Positions 44,676 through 54,472 of a stretch of DNA of 64,000 nucleotides are shown here, one piece after another. Location: NCBI RefSeq assembly GCF_014696675.1, contig NZ_JACJQN010000012.1, positions 62,001-126,000 of the forward strand, read 5' to 3'. The notes below the pieces were generated by a model that did no database searches, was not told the DNA's origin, and worked only from the letters and a program-made list of their open reading frames with translations. The position numbers and the translations under genes are program-made. Positions within the stretch are counted from its first letter, which is position 1, and every line of letters begins with the position of its first letter. This stretch comes from Phormidium tenue FACHB-1052. Its GTDB lineage: Bacteria > Cyanobacteriota > Cyanobacteriia > Phormidesmidales > Phormidesmidaceae.

Positions 44676-45226
44676 CAACCAACCACCGCATTTCCCTAGT
44701 TACCGGCCCGGCGCGATCGGGCAAGAGCGAGTGGGCCGAAGCGTTGGCCACCAACTCTGGCCAAGCGGTGATTTACATCGCCACCTCTAACGTCGATCCG
44801 GCGGATTTGGACTGGCAAAAGCGGGTCGACTTGCACCGCGATCGCCGCCCCGCCCACTGGCAGCTCCAAGAAGTCCCGATCGCCCTACCCGAAGCCATCC
44901 GCTCCGCCACCGCCCAGGACTGTCTGCTGATCGATTCCCTCGGCACCTGGCTGGCCAACCTGCTGGAGCAAGACGATGCCACCTGGCAAACCACTGTAAA
45001 TTCCCTAGTCGAAAGCCTGTGGCAAACTCCTAGCACTGTGATTCTGGTTTCCGAAGAAACCGGCTGGGGTGTGGTGCCCGCCTACCCGATCGGGCGACTG
45101 TTTCGCGATCGCCTCGGCAGCCTGACCCGCCAGGTCGGCACCGTCGCTGGCGCGGTGTATTTGGTCGTCGCAGGATACGCGGTGGATGTGAAGGCGTTGG
45201 GTAAGGGGTTAGGGAGTAGGGAGTAG
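44672..45226 (+). CDS. cobU: adenosylcobinamide kinase / guanylyltransferase
   Basis: This 184-residue bifunctional enzyme phosphorylates adenosylcobinamide and adds GMP in cobalamin assembly. It has the P-loop LVTGPARSGKSEWAEALA, the region VDLHRDRRPAHWQLQEVP with the histidine that is guanylylated, and VSEETGWGVVPAYPIGRLFRD. The start is TTG at 44672, overlapping the TGA of the kinase gene, so the pair is translationally coupled. The last codons run into a G-rich GGGAGTA repeat, so the C-terminal GLGSRE may be repeat-derived. Confidence 0.92.
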   Translation: MTTNHRISLVTGPARSGKSEWAEALATNSGQAVIYIATSNVDPADLDWQKRVDLHRDRRPAHWQLQEVPIALPEAIRSATAQDCLLIDSLGTWLANLLEQDDATWQTTVNSLVESLWQTPSTVILVSEETGWGVVPAYPIGRLFRDRLGSLTRQVGTVAGAVYLVVAGYAVDVKALGKGLGSRE

Positions 45227-45285
45227 GGAGTAGACCGATTCACTTACTCTTTCACCCCCCACCCCATCACCCCCTACACCTCAAA
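45211..45285 (+). repeat. G-rich heptamer repeat (GGGAGTA) with facing C-rich run
   Basis: Three tandem GGGAGTA units overlap the end of cobU, and a C-rich run (CCCCCCACCCCATCACCCCC) follows about 20 bases later. Together they could form an imperfect hairpin between the two convergent genes. Confidence 0.6.
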
Positions 45286-46827
45286 CCCCTCCATCTCATA
45301 CCCCGTCCAATCGCCGTCGTACTTCTCGGCCACCAGGGGGGTGATCGTCAACTTAGGTGGGGTGCCTGCGGCGACATCGACCCGCAGCCCGGAGTAGGGG
45401 CGCTTCAGGTGGCTGCGGCTGCCGGTGCGGCCCAGGTAGAGGTGAGATTTGGCGACGGGGTGGGGGCTGCTACTGTCGTCTTCTATTAGCTCGGGGCCTT
45501 CTCGGCGCTGGCGACGCAGGCTGTAGCCGCTGCCGCCGCAGATCACCCAGGGAATATTGGCATCGCCGTGGCCAGTGTCGCCGGTGCGCACGTAGTCGAG
45601 GCAGTGGGCATGGCCGTTGAGCACCAGATCAACTAAGGGGCGATCTTGGGAAATATCGGCCACTTCGGCCACGACGGCATCGAGCACCTGACGGAGATGA
45701 TGCCGCACCGCCAGGGTCTGCCCCTGATCCCACTTAGTGGCTTCGGTGACGTAGGGCGGGTGGTGAAAGAACAGCACCCGCCCGCGCACCTCTGGGTTTT
45801 GCCAGGAGGCAATCAGGCGATCGCGCAGCCAGTAGAGCTGGGCCGTATCCACCGTTTGCAGGCGAGAGCTGTTGAGCTGCTTAGTGATGTCGTTGATCTG
45901 CTCATCAATGGCTTCGATGCGCTCGGTGATTTCTTCCTGCTCGTCCTCATCGCTGGGGGTAAACACCTTCATGCCCGCCTGGCGCAGCAGGTCGGCTTTT
46001 TTCACCTCTAGCCGCTGGCACTGCTGCTGCAATTCCTGACGACCGGCTTCGCCATTGGCGATCGGCAGCGGCTGGTTAAAGGTGTTGGAGTCAAGGGCAA
46101 AGAAGTCGATGCCGCCGTAGCGAAAGGTGTAGTAGCGGTTGGGCAACCGGGTAAACTCGCCTGGGCGGTAGGTCAGCGCCCGCGCGTCGTCGAGCTTGCT
46201 GCTGTAGTGGGCATCTAAATGCATACCCAGCTCAGCCTCGGGCACCACCTTTAGGTAGTCTAAGAAGGCTTTGGCATAGGCATCTCCCTTGTGAGACCCG
46301 CGCCAGCTCACATCGAGATCGAGGTAAGAGCGCAGAGCATAGCGCAGCGGCCCGCTAATGCCCGACAGCAGACCCACCAGGGGAATCAGGTCGTAGTAGT
46401 CGTGGTTGCCCAGCACCGGCAAAATTGGGTGCCTAAAGACCATGCGATCGTAGGCGATGTGTCGGTAGTCGTCGCCTCCCACCAGCCACTCCTGGTAGGG
46501 CTTGATGAAGTTGGATCGATACTGATCGCGCGACCCTACCAGGTAGACCACATCGCCGGTGTGCAGGGTAAACCGGGCTGAGTCGATGTGTTTCAACAGC
46601 TGCTCAGCCACCTGCCGCTGGGGGCTGCTGCTGCGGTGCCGCCCGGTGCCGCTATCGCCCACCACCAAAAATGAGAACCCATCATCCGCTGCGCCCGGCT
46701 CGTCGATCACCAGGCTGGTTTGGTCAATGCCTCGCTCGACGATCTGGCGGTGCTGCCACCGCACCCGCTGCTGCATCCGTTCAATTTTGGTTTCGATGGA
46801 AGGCTCAGTGACCAGTTTTGAAGACAT
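45274..46827 (-). CDS. calcineurin-like metallophosphoesterase
   Basis: This 517-residue cytoplasmic metallophosphoesterase has the full metal-binding set: VVGDSGTG, HTGDVVY, PVLGNHDYYD, VLFFHHPPY and VLNGHAHCLDY. A central insertion of about 100 residues with coiled-coil character (RQELQQQCQRLEVKKADLLRQA, EEITERIEAIDEQINDITKQL) separates the third and fourth motifs. Substrates of this clade are not predictable from sequence; protein, nucleotide or sugar phosphates are possible. It converges with cobU and is divergent from the methyltransferase gene at 46909. Confidence 0.92.
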   Translation of the reverse strand: MSSKLVTEPSIETKIERMQQRVRWQHRQIVERGIDQTSLVIDEPGAADDGFSFLVVGDSGTGRHRSSSPQRQVAEQLLKHIDSARFTLHTGDVVYLVGSRDQYRSNFIKPYQEWLVGGDDYRHIAYDRMVFRHPILPVLGNHDYYDLIPLVGLLSGISGPLRYALRSYLDLDVSWRGSHKGDAYAKAFLDYLKVVPEAELGMHLDAHYSSKLDDARALTYRPGEFTRLPNRYYTFRYGGIDFFALDSNTFNQPLPIANGEAGRQELQQQCQRLEVKKADLLRQAGMKVFTPSDEDEQEEITERIEAIDEQINDITKQLNSSRLQTVDTAQLYWLRDRLIASWQNPEVRGRVLFFHHPPYVTEATKWDQGQTLAVRHHLRQVLDAVVAEVADISQDRPLVDLVLNGHAHCLDYVRTGDTGHGDANIPWVICGGSGYSLRRQRREGPELIEDDSSSPHPVAKSHLYLGRTGSRSHLKRPYSGLRVDVAAGTPPKLTITPLVAEKYDGDWTGYEMEGFEV

Positions 46828-46908
46828 AGCGCTTTGGTGCGGTGGGTGGGCGATGTGTAGAATAACCCCGTAGCCTAAATTTCGCTAGACCAGCGAAACG
46901 CAGCCACT

Positions 46909-47523
46909 ATGGGACTTTATAACGACAGAATTCTGCCTTACCTGATTGAGCTTTCCATGGCCGATTCTATCCTGGGTTCCTATCGGCGAGAGGTCTTGGC
47001 CGATGTGAGCGGCGACGTGCTCGAAATTGGCTTTGGCACGGGGTTAAATTTGCCATACTATCCCGACCCGGTACGCCAGATCGTCACCGTAGACCCCAAC
47101 CCAGGGGTGCATCGCCTGGCCCAACAGCGCATTGATGCCTCACCTATCACGGTAGACCATCGCATGCTCAGCGGCGAAGCCCTGCCCATGGCCGACCACA
47201 GCTTCGACAGCGTCGTCAGCACCTTCACCCTGTGCAGCATTCCCAACATTGAGCAAGCGCTGGCCGAGATCTATCGGGTGCTGCGGCCCGGGGGGCGGTT
47301 CTTTTTTGTCGAGCACGGCCTCAGCGATGAACCCTCGGTGCAAGTCTGGCAGCATCGCCTGACGCCGCTGCAAAAGCGCATCGCCGGAGGCTGTCACTTT
47401 GACCGCGACATGGGTCAGCTAATCGAGCAGCAGTTTGACCAGGTGGAGCTAAAAGCGGCCTATGCCCAAAAGGTGCCTAAGTTCGCCGGATATTTTTATC
47501 GGGGTGTTGCGGTTAAGGATTAG
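46909..47523 (+). CDS. class I SAM-dependent methyltransferase
   Basis: This 204-residue enzyme has the AdoMet motif VLEIGFGTGLNLPYY, the acidic VTVDPNPGVH, SGEALPMADHSFDSVVSTFTLCSI and the post-motif YRVLRPGGRFFFVEHG. It resembles the small UbiE/PmtA-like methyltransferases that act on lipids or quinones, but the substrate cannot be fixed. The opening MGLYNDRILPYLIELSM is typical of that group. It is a stand-alone rightward gene, with the hypothetical gene at 47652 following. Confidence 0.88.
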   Translation: MGLYNDRILPYLIELSMADSILGSYRREVLADVSGDVLEIGFGTGLNLPYYPDPVRQIVTVDPNPGVHRLAQQRIDASPITVDHRMLSGEALPMADHSFDSVVSTFTLCSIPNIEQALAEIYRVLRPGGRFFFVEHGLSDEPSVQVWQHRLTPLQKRIAGGCHFDRDMGQLIEQQFDQVELKAAYAQKVPKFAGYFYRGVAVKD

Positions 47524-47651
47524 CGATCGCAGGGGTCTGCCTCGCCCTAGGCACTATCTATTCGCCGTAGGTGCCGTTAGGCTAATAGGCACACCCAGAC
47601 CATTTTCAACCGCCCCCGCCCGAAGCTATCCCCTAGAAGATTCTGCCCGCT

Positions 47652-48329
47652 ATGGCCACCCGCCTCTGGAACTTTCTCACCACCGACCCCGATCTGGCTG
47701 CGCTGGAGAGCGTTGATCGGGTGGCCGATGCCGCCGATGCCGTGCTGGGCCTGGCCGAGGCGCTGAAGGAAGACAATCCTAACCTGGGGCGAGTCGCTGC
47801 TTTGGTCAGCCAGCTTGACTCGCTACTGGCGGCGATCAATGCGCCCCTGGGCAAGCTGATCGGCGCAACGCTACCGTTTGTTTCGATCAGTACTGGGCTA
47901 CTCAGGGTCTATGGCGAGACTGCAAAAAAAGAGCCGACCCTGGCCCAGGCGGTGGCCCTCATGAGTCAGGCGGCCTATCTGGAAAGTTTGCGAGAATTCG
48001 TCAAACAGCACCCCAAAATTGAGCAGTGGCTGATTGCTAAAGACAGCACCCCCCAGGCTAGGACGATCACTCTCCCCGTCAAGGCGCTGGGCATCTTTGA
48101 GCTCACGGATCAAGAGGCTCGCCTCGCTACTCTGCATTTTCAACAATCGGCTTTGGCTGGAGCGTTTAACAGTGCGCTCCAGGCACGCTTGGTACAGTTA
48201 GGGACAACCCCTGAGCAAGCCGATCGCATTACCCAAGTTGTGGCCAAAAACACCAATCGCCATATGAAAACGGCGATCGCCGCCGCTGGCGACTCACTTA
48301 AACATCAGCTTGAGGGCGATCGCCTGTAG
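47652..48329 (+). CDS. helical soluble protein, hypothetical
   Basis: This 225-residue, largely helical protein has Ala/Leu-rich heptad-like stretches (VADAADAVLGLAEALKEDN, VAALVSQLDSLLAAINAPL, ALMSQAAYLESLREFVKQH) and no membrane helix. No catalytic or nucleotide-binding motif is visible. The first 70 residues might pack like the helical adaptor domains that begin some cyanobacterial NACHT proteins, but I cannot support that. The codon use matches its neighbours. Function unknown. Confidence 0.65.
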   Translation: MATRLWNFLTTDPDLAALESVDRVADAADAVLGLAEALKEDNPNLGRVAALVSQLDSLLAAINAPLGKLIGATLPFVSISTGLLRVYGETAKKEPTLAQAVALMSQAAYLESLREFVKQHPKIEQWLIAKDSTPQARTITLPVKALGIFELTDQEARLATLHFQQSALAGAFNSALQARLVQLGTTPEQADRITQVVAKNTNRHMKTAIAAAGDSLKHQLEGDRL

Positions 48330-48448
48330 GCGGCTGGGCTGCGGGTCAATACTTCGAGCAAAGCTGTGCAACCCTGCGCTCAGCCAACGCACCGCCGCTG
48401 CTAATTAAACGTTTTTCTGCTGCTAGCGACCCAAGCGAGGGCCACCGA

Positions 48449-49315
48449 TTGATCATTTATCTCAAGCTTTTGGCCACCATGGTGCTCTGGGGCGGCACCT
48501 TTATTGCCGGGCGGCTGGTAGTGCAGGATATGGGGGCCTTTGCGGCGGCCTTCTGTCGTTTTGCGATCGCCTCCCTCGCCCTCCTGCTGCTCACCTACAC
48601 TACTGAGGGCCGCCTCGCTAAACCGCCCCGAAAGCTCCGGCTGCCGATCGCGCTACTGGGCCTGACGGGCATCTTTGCCTACAACGTGTTTTTCTTCTCG
48701 GGGCTCAAAACCGTCGAGGCGGGGCGAGCGGCGCTGATTATTGCGCTCAATCCAGTGGCGATCGCCCTCGGAGCCACCCTTTTCTTCAAAGATCCGCTCA
48801 GCCGCACCAAGTTCTTGGGCATTGGCCTCTCGCTGCTGGGGGCAGCGGTGGTGATTAGCGACGGCGATCCAATTCGGCTGCTGCGGGGAGATGTGGGCAT
48901 CGGTGAACTGTTTATGCTGGGCTGCGTGGTGAGCTGGATGGGCTACAGCCTGCTGGGCAAAACCGTAATGCAAGACCTTTCGCCCTTGGCGGCGACCACC
49001 TACGCCTGCGGGGTTGGGGCACTGCTGCTGCTGGGGCCAGCGCTGGCGGAGGGGCTGGGGGACGCGATCGCCACGGCTTCTCCCACCACCTGGGGCAGCC
49101 TGCTGTATTTGGGCCTGCTCGGCTCGGCGGTGGGGTTTACCTGGTACTACGACGGCGTGCGACAGCTCGGCCCGGCCCGAGCCGGGGTGTTTATCAACTT
49201 GGTGCCGGTGTTTGCGATCGCCCTGGCCGCCCTCTTGCTGCAAGAAACCCCTACCTCATCGCTGCTGCTGGGGGGCAGCCTAGTGATCGTTGGCGTGGTG
49301 ATCACCAACCGCTAG
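48449..49315 (+). CDS. EamA/DMT-family transporter
   Basis: This 288-residue integral membrane protein has about ten helices in two repeated halves. Each half has EamA marks: MVLWGGTFIAGRLVVQDMGAFAAAFCRFAIA in the first, and MLGCVVSWMGYSLLGKTVMQDLSPLAATTYACG in the second. The start is a TTG at 48449. Members of this superfamily export amino acids or other metabolites, and the substrate is unknown. It converges on the large kinase gene with an 11-bp gap. Confidence 0.9.
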   Translation: MIIYLKLLATMVLWGGTFIAGRLVVQDMGAFAAAFCRFAIASLALLLLTYTTEGRLAKPPRKLRLPIALLGLTGIFAYNVFFFSGLKTVEAGRAALIIALNPVAIALGATLFFKDPLSRTKFLGIGLSLLGAAVVISDGDPIRLLRGDVGIGELFMLGCVVSWMGYSLLGKTVMQDLSPLAATTYACGVGALLLLGPALAEGLGDAIATASPTTWGSLLYLGLLGSAVGFTWYYDGVRQLGPARAGVFINLVPVFAIALAALLLQETPTSSLLLGGSLVIVGVVITNR

Positions 49316-49326
49316 GCGGCTGGGCA

Positions 49327-52300
49327 CTATTGCCGCCGGGCCTCTTCTAGCCGCGCGTACAGAATGTCGAAGGCAAACTCGTCAATCTGCCAGCTCAGCC
49401 AATCGATCAGGGCTGTTTGATCGGGGGGAATCTGGGTTAGCAGCTGGGTGAGCCGGTCGCCGTCGAGTTGAACCGTGGCCTGTTGGAGCTGGGTCAGCAG
49501 CGGCAGCGGCAGGGCGCGTAGCTGGGCGATCGCTGCTGCTGCGGACAGCCCCACCGCATTGCCCGGCGGGGCGAAGGCCGGGCCATAGCTATACTCGACC
49601 CCCAGATGCTCGGTCAGCTTGGTTAGCACCTGGTCGAACTGAAAGGGCTTGCGCACAAAGTCATCACAGCCTGCTGCCAGGGCGCGGGCGCGATCGTCTT
49701 CAAAGGCGTTGGCGGTAAGGGCAATAATTTTGGTGGGAGCTGTGCCCGTGCCCTGCTCCTGGCTGCGCAGGGCACGGGCGGTCTCGGGGCCGCTGAGGGT
49801 GGGCATGCGCATGTCGAGCCAGATTAGCTGGGGTCGCCATTGCTGCCAGAGGTCGAGGGCCGCCTGGCCATTGTCGGCCTCACGCACCTCAAAGCCCACC
49901 GCCCGCAAGAGTTCGCCCAGCAGATGCCGGTGCGTGCCATCGTCGTCGACTACCAAAATCCGGTAGCTGGGCTGCCCGGTCGCCAAGCCAGTGACGGGAC
50001 TGGTCGGTGACGGCGTTTCACCATCTACCCCGTCAGCCACCCGCATGGTCAGGGTAAAGGCAAAGGTAGATCCTTGGCCGAGCTGGCTTTCGACTACAAT
50101 ATCGCCACCCAACATCTGCACAAACTGACGGCTAATCGAGAGGCCGAGACCAGTGCCTGCCCCCTGTCCCACCTGCACAAACGGCTCAAACAGGCAATCG
50201 CGATCGGCAGCGGTAATGCCAATGCCCGTATCGACGACGGCAAAGGTCACCGCCAGTAGGGCATCGGACGGGGAGGCCGGGGTCAGGGGGGCCGGAGTGA
50301 CTCGCAGCGTGACCTGACCAGCCGGGGTAAATTTAATGGCATTGCCCAGCAGGTTGATCAACACCTGGCGCAGTTTGGGTTCGTCGGTAACCAGGTGGCG
50401 AGGCAGGGTCGGATGGCAGTCTAAGACTAGCTCCAGCCCTTTGTCTTGGGCTCGCAGGTAGAGCATATCGCCCAGGGACTTGAGTAAGGCGTGGAGATCG
50501 AAACGGACGGCGTTGAGGCTGACCTGGCCCGCCTCGATTTTGGCCATTTCTAAAATGTCGTTGATCAGCATCAGCAGGTGCTCGCCGCTGCGGTTAATAA
50601 TGCTGAGGGCCTGACCGTGGTCGTCGCTGAGGGTGGCGTCGCGGGCCATCAGCTGAGCGAAACCCAAAATGGCGTTGAGGGGGGTGCGCAGCTCGTGGCT
50701 CATGGTGGCCAAAAAGGTGCTCTTGGCCTGGTTGGCTGCCTCCGAGATCGCGACCGCCTGTTCTAGCGCTCGGGTGCGCTCCTGCACGCGCTGCTCCAGC
50801 TCCTGGTTGAGCCGCAACAGCGACGCTTCCACCTGTTTGCGGGCGGTGATATCTTCGTAGCAGCCCAGCACGCCGATCACCTGACCTTGGGTGTTAGTCA
50901 GGGGAATTTTGCTGGTGCGAAGCCACACCAGGTCGCCGTCAGCGTTTTGGGTCAGCTCTTCGTAGCCCAGCTTGGGGGTTTGAGTGGCCATTACTGCGGC
51001 ATCATCGGCGCGGTAGCCATCGGCGTAGAGCGCCCAGGGCAGGTCTAAATCGGTTTTGCCGATCACCTGCTCCGAGGTAAGGTGATAGTCGTCCGCAAAG
51101 GCTGGGTTACAGCCCAAAAACCGCGACTCTCGGTCTTTCCAAAACACCCGCTGGGGAATGGTGTCGAGCACCAGCTTGAGCATATTGCGAGACTCTTGCA
51201 GAGCCAGCTCAGCCTGCTTGCGATCGGTAATGTCTTGCCCAATGCCAATGCTCTGCACCGCCCGGCCCTGATCATTGCGCTTGAATACAGCGACGCGGTC
51301 GTACAGCCAGCGCCAGCTGCCGTCGGCGTGGCGCATGCGATACTCCATCTCCACCACCTCGTCGGCGGCGGCGGCCCTCACTCGGTCAAACAGTCCTTCA
51401 AACTTGCCAAAATCGCTGGGATGCACCAGGGTGGCCAGCAGATCTTTGCCCAGGGTCTGAATGTAGTCTAGGGGGTAGCCCAGAATGTGAGTCAGCTCGC
51501 GGTTGGCGTAGAGATTGGTGTGGGCCTCTAGATCGTAGATATAGATGATGTAGGGGGTGCTTTCGGTGATGCGCTGGTTAAACTGCTGGCTTTCGCGCAG
51601 GGCCAGCTCTGCCCTTTTGCGCTGGGTCAGGTCGTTGATAACGCCAATAAAATACTGGGGCTGACCCGCCCCGTCGCGTACCAGCGCCACAGCCAAGTTG
51701 ACCCAGACGACGGTGCGATCGCGGCACAGGTAGCGCTTTTCCATGGTGAAGCTGGTGGCATCTCCAGCGAGCAGTCGCTTCACATGGGCAAAATCCTCCT
51801 GTAGATCGGCAGGATGGGTAATGTCAACATAGGACTTAGAACCCAGCTCGGCGGGCGAGTAGCCCACCAGATCGCAGAATGTCTGGTTGACCTCGACAAA
51901 GCGGCCCTCTAGATCGACTTGCACCATACCTACGGCGGCCTGCTCAAAGGTGGCCCGAAACCGTTTTTCGCTGGCCTGAACGGCCAATTCAGCCAGCCTA
52001 TGTTCGGCTTCGCTGCGTTTGCGATCGCGAATATCGCGACAAATAGTAGCCATGCTCAAGGGGGTACGGGTATCGGGATCTTTGACCAAAAACATCACCT
52101 GCTCGACGGCGATCGCCGCCCCCGTCTGGGCATGGCAAAAGGTAGACTCTCCCTGCCACACCCCCTCGGCCATCAGGGTGGGCAGCGCCTCCTGCTCAAA
52201 CTGAGGCAGGGTAGCGGCGCTCAAAAGGCCTTTGATCGAGCGACCGGCAATGGGTGCGTCCTCTAGCCCCATCAGGCGCTGACCGGCTCGGTTGAGGTAG

Positions 52301-54438
52301 AGCGCCACCCCGTCTAGGCTCGCCGTGCCGATCAAGTCGGTGCTGTTTTCGACCACGGCGGCCAGGGTTTGTAGAGCCTGGGTGCGCTGCTGCACTCGCT
52401 GCTCTAGCTCTTCGTTGAGCTGTTTGAGGGCCAGCTCGACCTGCTTGAGGGGAGTGATGTCGGTGGTGGTGCCAAAAAAGGTCTCGGGCTGGCCCTGGGC
52501 GTTGCGGCGCAGCTGGCCCCGCGACAGCACCCAGATCACCGATCCGTCGCGGTGCAGCATGCGGTACTCAACGACAAATTCTGCTGTTTCGCCCCGCAGA
52601 TATGCTTGAATCGCCGCCTCCAGCGGGTTTCGATCCTCGGCGTGAATCAGGCCGAGCCACTGGTCTAGGTTGTCGTCAATGGCCTCGGGTCGATACCCCA
52701 CCAGGGCTTTGATCGTAGGGTCGAGGTAGCCTGTGTAGGTGGCGAGGTGGAGTTCCCACACCCCGGCTCTGGCGGCCTGGGTAGCGCGGCGGTAGCGCTC
52801 TTCGGCTTGCTCTAGGGCCAGCTCAGTGCGCTTGCGCTCGGTAATATCGGTCACCCGCACCAGCAGCATAGGGGCGTCGGCCACCGAGATGGGCTTGGCG
52901 GCCAGGTTGCCCCAAAATCGCTGCCCTTTGAGGGTCAAGTACTCTACTTCGGTGCTCCAAAAGCCGCGCTCGGCCATTTCCTGGCGGGCTGATTCAATCT
53001 CGGTCTCGCTAAACGGCTGGCTTTGGAGGTGGTTGCCCCGCCGCTGGCAGAGGCGATCGCCGCTGTCGGCCTCAAACAGAGCCACCGCCCGCTGGTTGCA
53101 GTCGAGAATCAGATCGGTCTTGAGATCGACAATAAACAGGGCATCGGTCGATTCGTTAAAAATCGCCTCCCGCAGGTCGCGGTTGCGGCGCATTTCGATC
53201 TCAATGACCTTGCGATCGCTGATGTCGCGCACCAGCACCAGCACCTGATCGGCCTGGTAGGGCACCATGCGCACCACCTCGTACTGAATGCGATCGCCAA
53301 AGCTCAGCTGCTGCTCAAAAAACTGGGGAATGCCCGTGGCCAGGGTGCGGGCGATCGCGGTTTGCCACTGGTGCGCCACCGCAGCAGGCAGCAGGTTAGT
53401 GACGTTCGCCCCCACTGGGTCTTTGATCACCAGGGGCAGCAGGTCACCGGTAAAGCCGTTGATGGCAAAGTCAAGGTACTGGCCCTGGGCGTTGACCACC
53501 ACCATCAAGTCGGGCACCGCTGACAAAATTGCTTGGCTCTTAGCCTCGCTCTGCCGCAGCACTAGCTCCGCTAGCCTGGCTTCGGTGCGGTCTTGGCCGG
53601 TGCCCCGCAGCTCCACCACTTGGCCCTGGTCGTTATAAACGGCCTCGCCCCGGCCCAACAGGTAGCGCACCGAGCCATCGGGGCGCACCATGCGGTGCTC
53701 AACCTCGTAGGGGGTGCCCAGGGCGATCGCCTGCTCGATGGCCGCCTCCAGGGGCAGCCAATCCGCCGGGGGAATCATCTGTCGCCACTGTCCGTAGTCG
53801 GGCGCGGGCTGGGCCGGGTCAAGCCCATAGATGCGAAACAGCTCCGCCGACCAGGTGATGGTTTGGCTGGCCAGATCAAACTCCCAGCTACCCAACTGGG
53901 CAATGCGCTGGGCCTCGGCCAGGTTGCTGCGACTGCGGTGCAAGGCCCGCTCGGTCTGGGCGCGATCGCTGGCGCTGGCCATGCCCCAATCGAGCTGCAC
54001 CATCAGCGCCGACATGCGTCTTTGCAGCACATCGAGCTGTCGGTGAGCGTCGTCTAGGGCGACATTGCTCACTTTGATCTGCTGTCCCTGGCGGTAGTGC
54101 GTTAGGGCGGCGGCCACCGTAAACACCAGCTCGGCATCGGTGCCAGGGTAGGGCAATCGACGATAGATCAGCTCAGGGCCATCGGGGCTGGGTCGGGTGG
54201 CCAGGGGCAGCGCCGGGTCGAGCACCACCACCAGCGCATGGGGAAAGCGATCGCAAAACGACCGCTGCTCCCCAGAGGCCAGCCAGCTAGGGGGGGCGAT
54301 CGCCACTGCCACCGCGTCGGCGCTCAGCGGGTCTAGGTCGTCTGCCACCGCCACGCGACAGTCGGGAAACTCGGCGGCGAGCAGGGCGGGCACCGGGGCA
54401 GGTACATCGGCACAGCAGAACAGCGTGAGCAGACTCAT
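49327..54438 (-). CDS. hybrid histidine kinase with eight PAS domains
   Basis: This is a 1703-residue sensor kinase starting at ATG 54438; the open frame continues upstream to 54768 but there it only shadows the previous kinase gene. An unusual N-terminal domain (1-125) is followed by a coiled coil. About eight PAS domains begin near 175, 300, 420, 545, 690, 825, 950 and 1085. The HisKA phosphoacceptor is His1248 ([11 protein letters not shown]) and the ATPase G boxes include [11 protein letters not shown] receiver with Asp1542 follows. The last 85 residues form a helical domain shared with the 1417-residue kinase. No transmembrane helix is seen, so it is probably cytoplasmic. Confidence 0.94.
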   Translation of the reverse strand: MSLLTLFCCADVPAPVPALLAAEFPDCRVAVADDLDPLSADAVAVAIAPPSWLASGEQRSFCDRFPHALVVVLDPALPLATRPSPDGPELIYRRLPYPGTDAELVFTVAAALTHYRQGQQIKVSNVALDDAHRQLDVLQRRMSALMVQLDWGMASASDRAQTERALHRSRSNLAEAQRIAQLGSWEFDLASQTITWSAELFRIYGLDPAQPAPDYGQWRQMIPPADWLPLEAAIEQAIALGTPYEVEHRMVRPDGSVRYLLGRGEAVYNDQGQVVELRGTGQDRTEARLAELVLRQSEAKSQAILSAVPDLMVVVNAQGQYLDFAINGFTGDLLPLVIKDPVGANVTNLLPAAVAHQWQTAIARTLATGIPQFFEQQLSFGDRIQYEVVRMVPYQADQVLVLVRDISDRKVIEIEMRRNRDLREAIFNESTDALFIVDLKTDLILDCNQRAVALFEADSGDRLCQRRGNHLQSQPFSETEIESARQEMAERGFWSTEVEYLTLKGQRFWGNLAAKPISVADAPMLLVRVTDITERKRTELALEQAEERYRRATQAARAGVWELHLATYTGYLDPTIKALVGYRPEAIDDNLDQWLGLIHAEDRNPLEAAIQAYLRGETAEFVVEYRMLHRDGSVIWVLSRGQLRRNAQGQPETFFGTTTDITPLKQVELALKQLNEELEQRVQQRTQALQTLAAVVENSTDLIGTASLDGVALYLNRAGQRLMGLEDAPIAGRSIKGLLSAATLPQFEQEALPTLMAEGVWQGESTFCHAQTGAAIAVEQVMFLVKDPDTRTPLSMATICRDIRDRKRSEAEHRLAELAVQASEKRFRATFEQAAVGMVQVDLEGRFVEVNQTFCDLVGYSPAELGSKSYVDITHPADLQEDFAHVKRLLAGDATSFTMEKRYLCRDRTVVWVNLAVALVRDGAGQPQYFIGVINDLTQRKRAELALRESQQFNQRITESTPYIIYIYDLEAHTNLYANRELTHILGYPLDYIQTLGKDLLATLVHPSDFGKFEGLFDRVRAAAADEVVEMEYRMRHADGSWRWLYDRVAVFKRNDQGRAVQSIGIGQDITDRKQAELALQESRNMLKLVLDTIPQRVFWKDRESRFLGCNPAFADDYHLTSEQVIGKTDLDLPWALYADGYRADDAAVMATQTPKLGYEELTQNADGDLVWLRTSKIPLTNTQGQVIGVLGCYEDITARKQVEASLLRLNQELEQRVQERTRALEQAVAISEAANQAKSTFLATMSHELRTPLNAILGFAQLMARDATLSDDHGQALSIINRSGEHLLMLINDILEMAKIEAGQVSLNAVRFDLHALLKSLGDMLYLRAQDKGLELVLDCHPTLPRHLVTDEPKLRQVLINLLGNAIKFTPAGQVTLRVTPAPLTPASPSDALLAVTFAVVDTGIGITAADRDCLFEPFVQVGQGAGTGLGLSISRQFVQMLGGDIVVESQLGQGSTFAFTLTMRVADGVDGETPSPTSPVTGLATGQPSYRILVVDDDGTHRHLLGELLRAVGFEVREADNGQAALDLWQQWRPQLIWLDMRMPTLSGPETARALRSQEQGTGTAPTKIIALTANAFEDDRARALAAGCDDFVRKPFQFDQVLTKLTEHLGVEYSYGPAFAPPGNAVGLSAAAAIAQLRALPLPLLTQLQQATVQLDGDRLTQLLTQIPPDQTALIDWLSWQIDEFAFDILYARLEEARRQ

Positions 54439-54472
54439 GGAAATTCCGAAAACGAGGGAAATAAAGCCGAAG

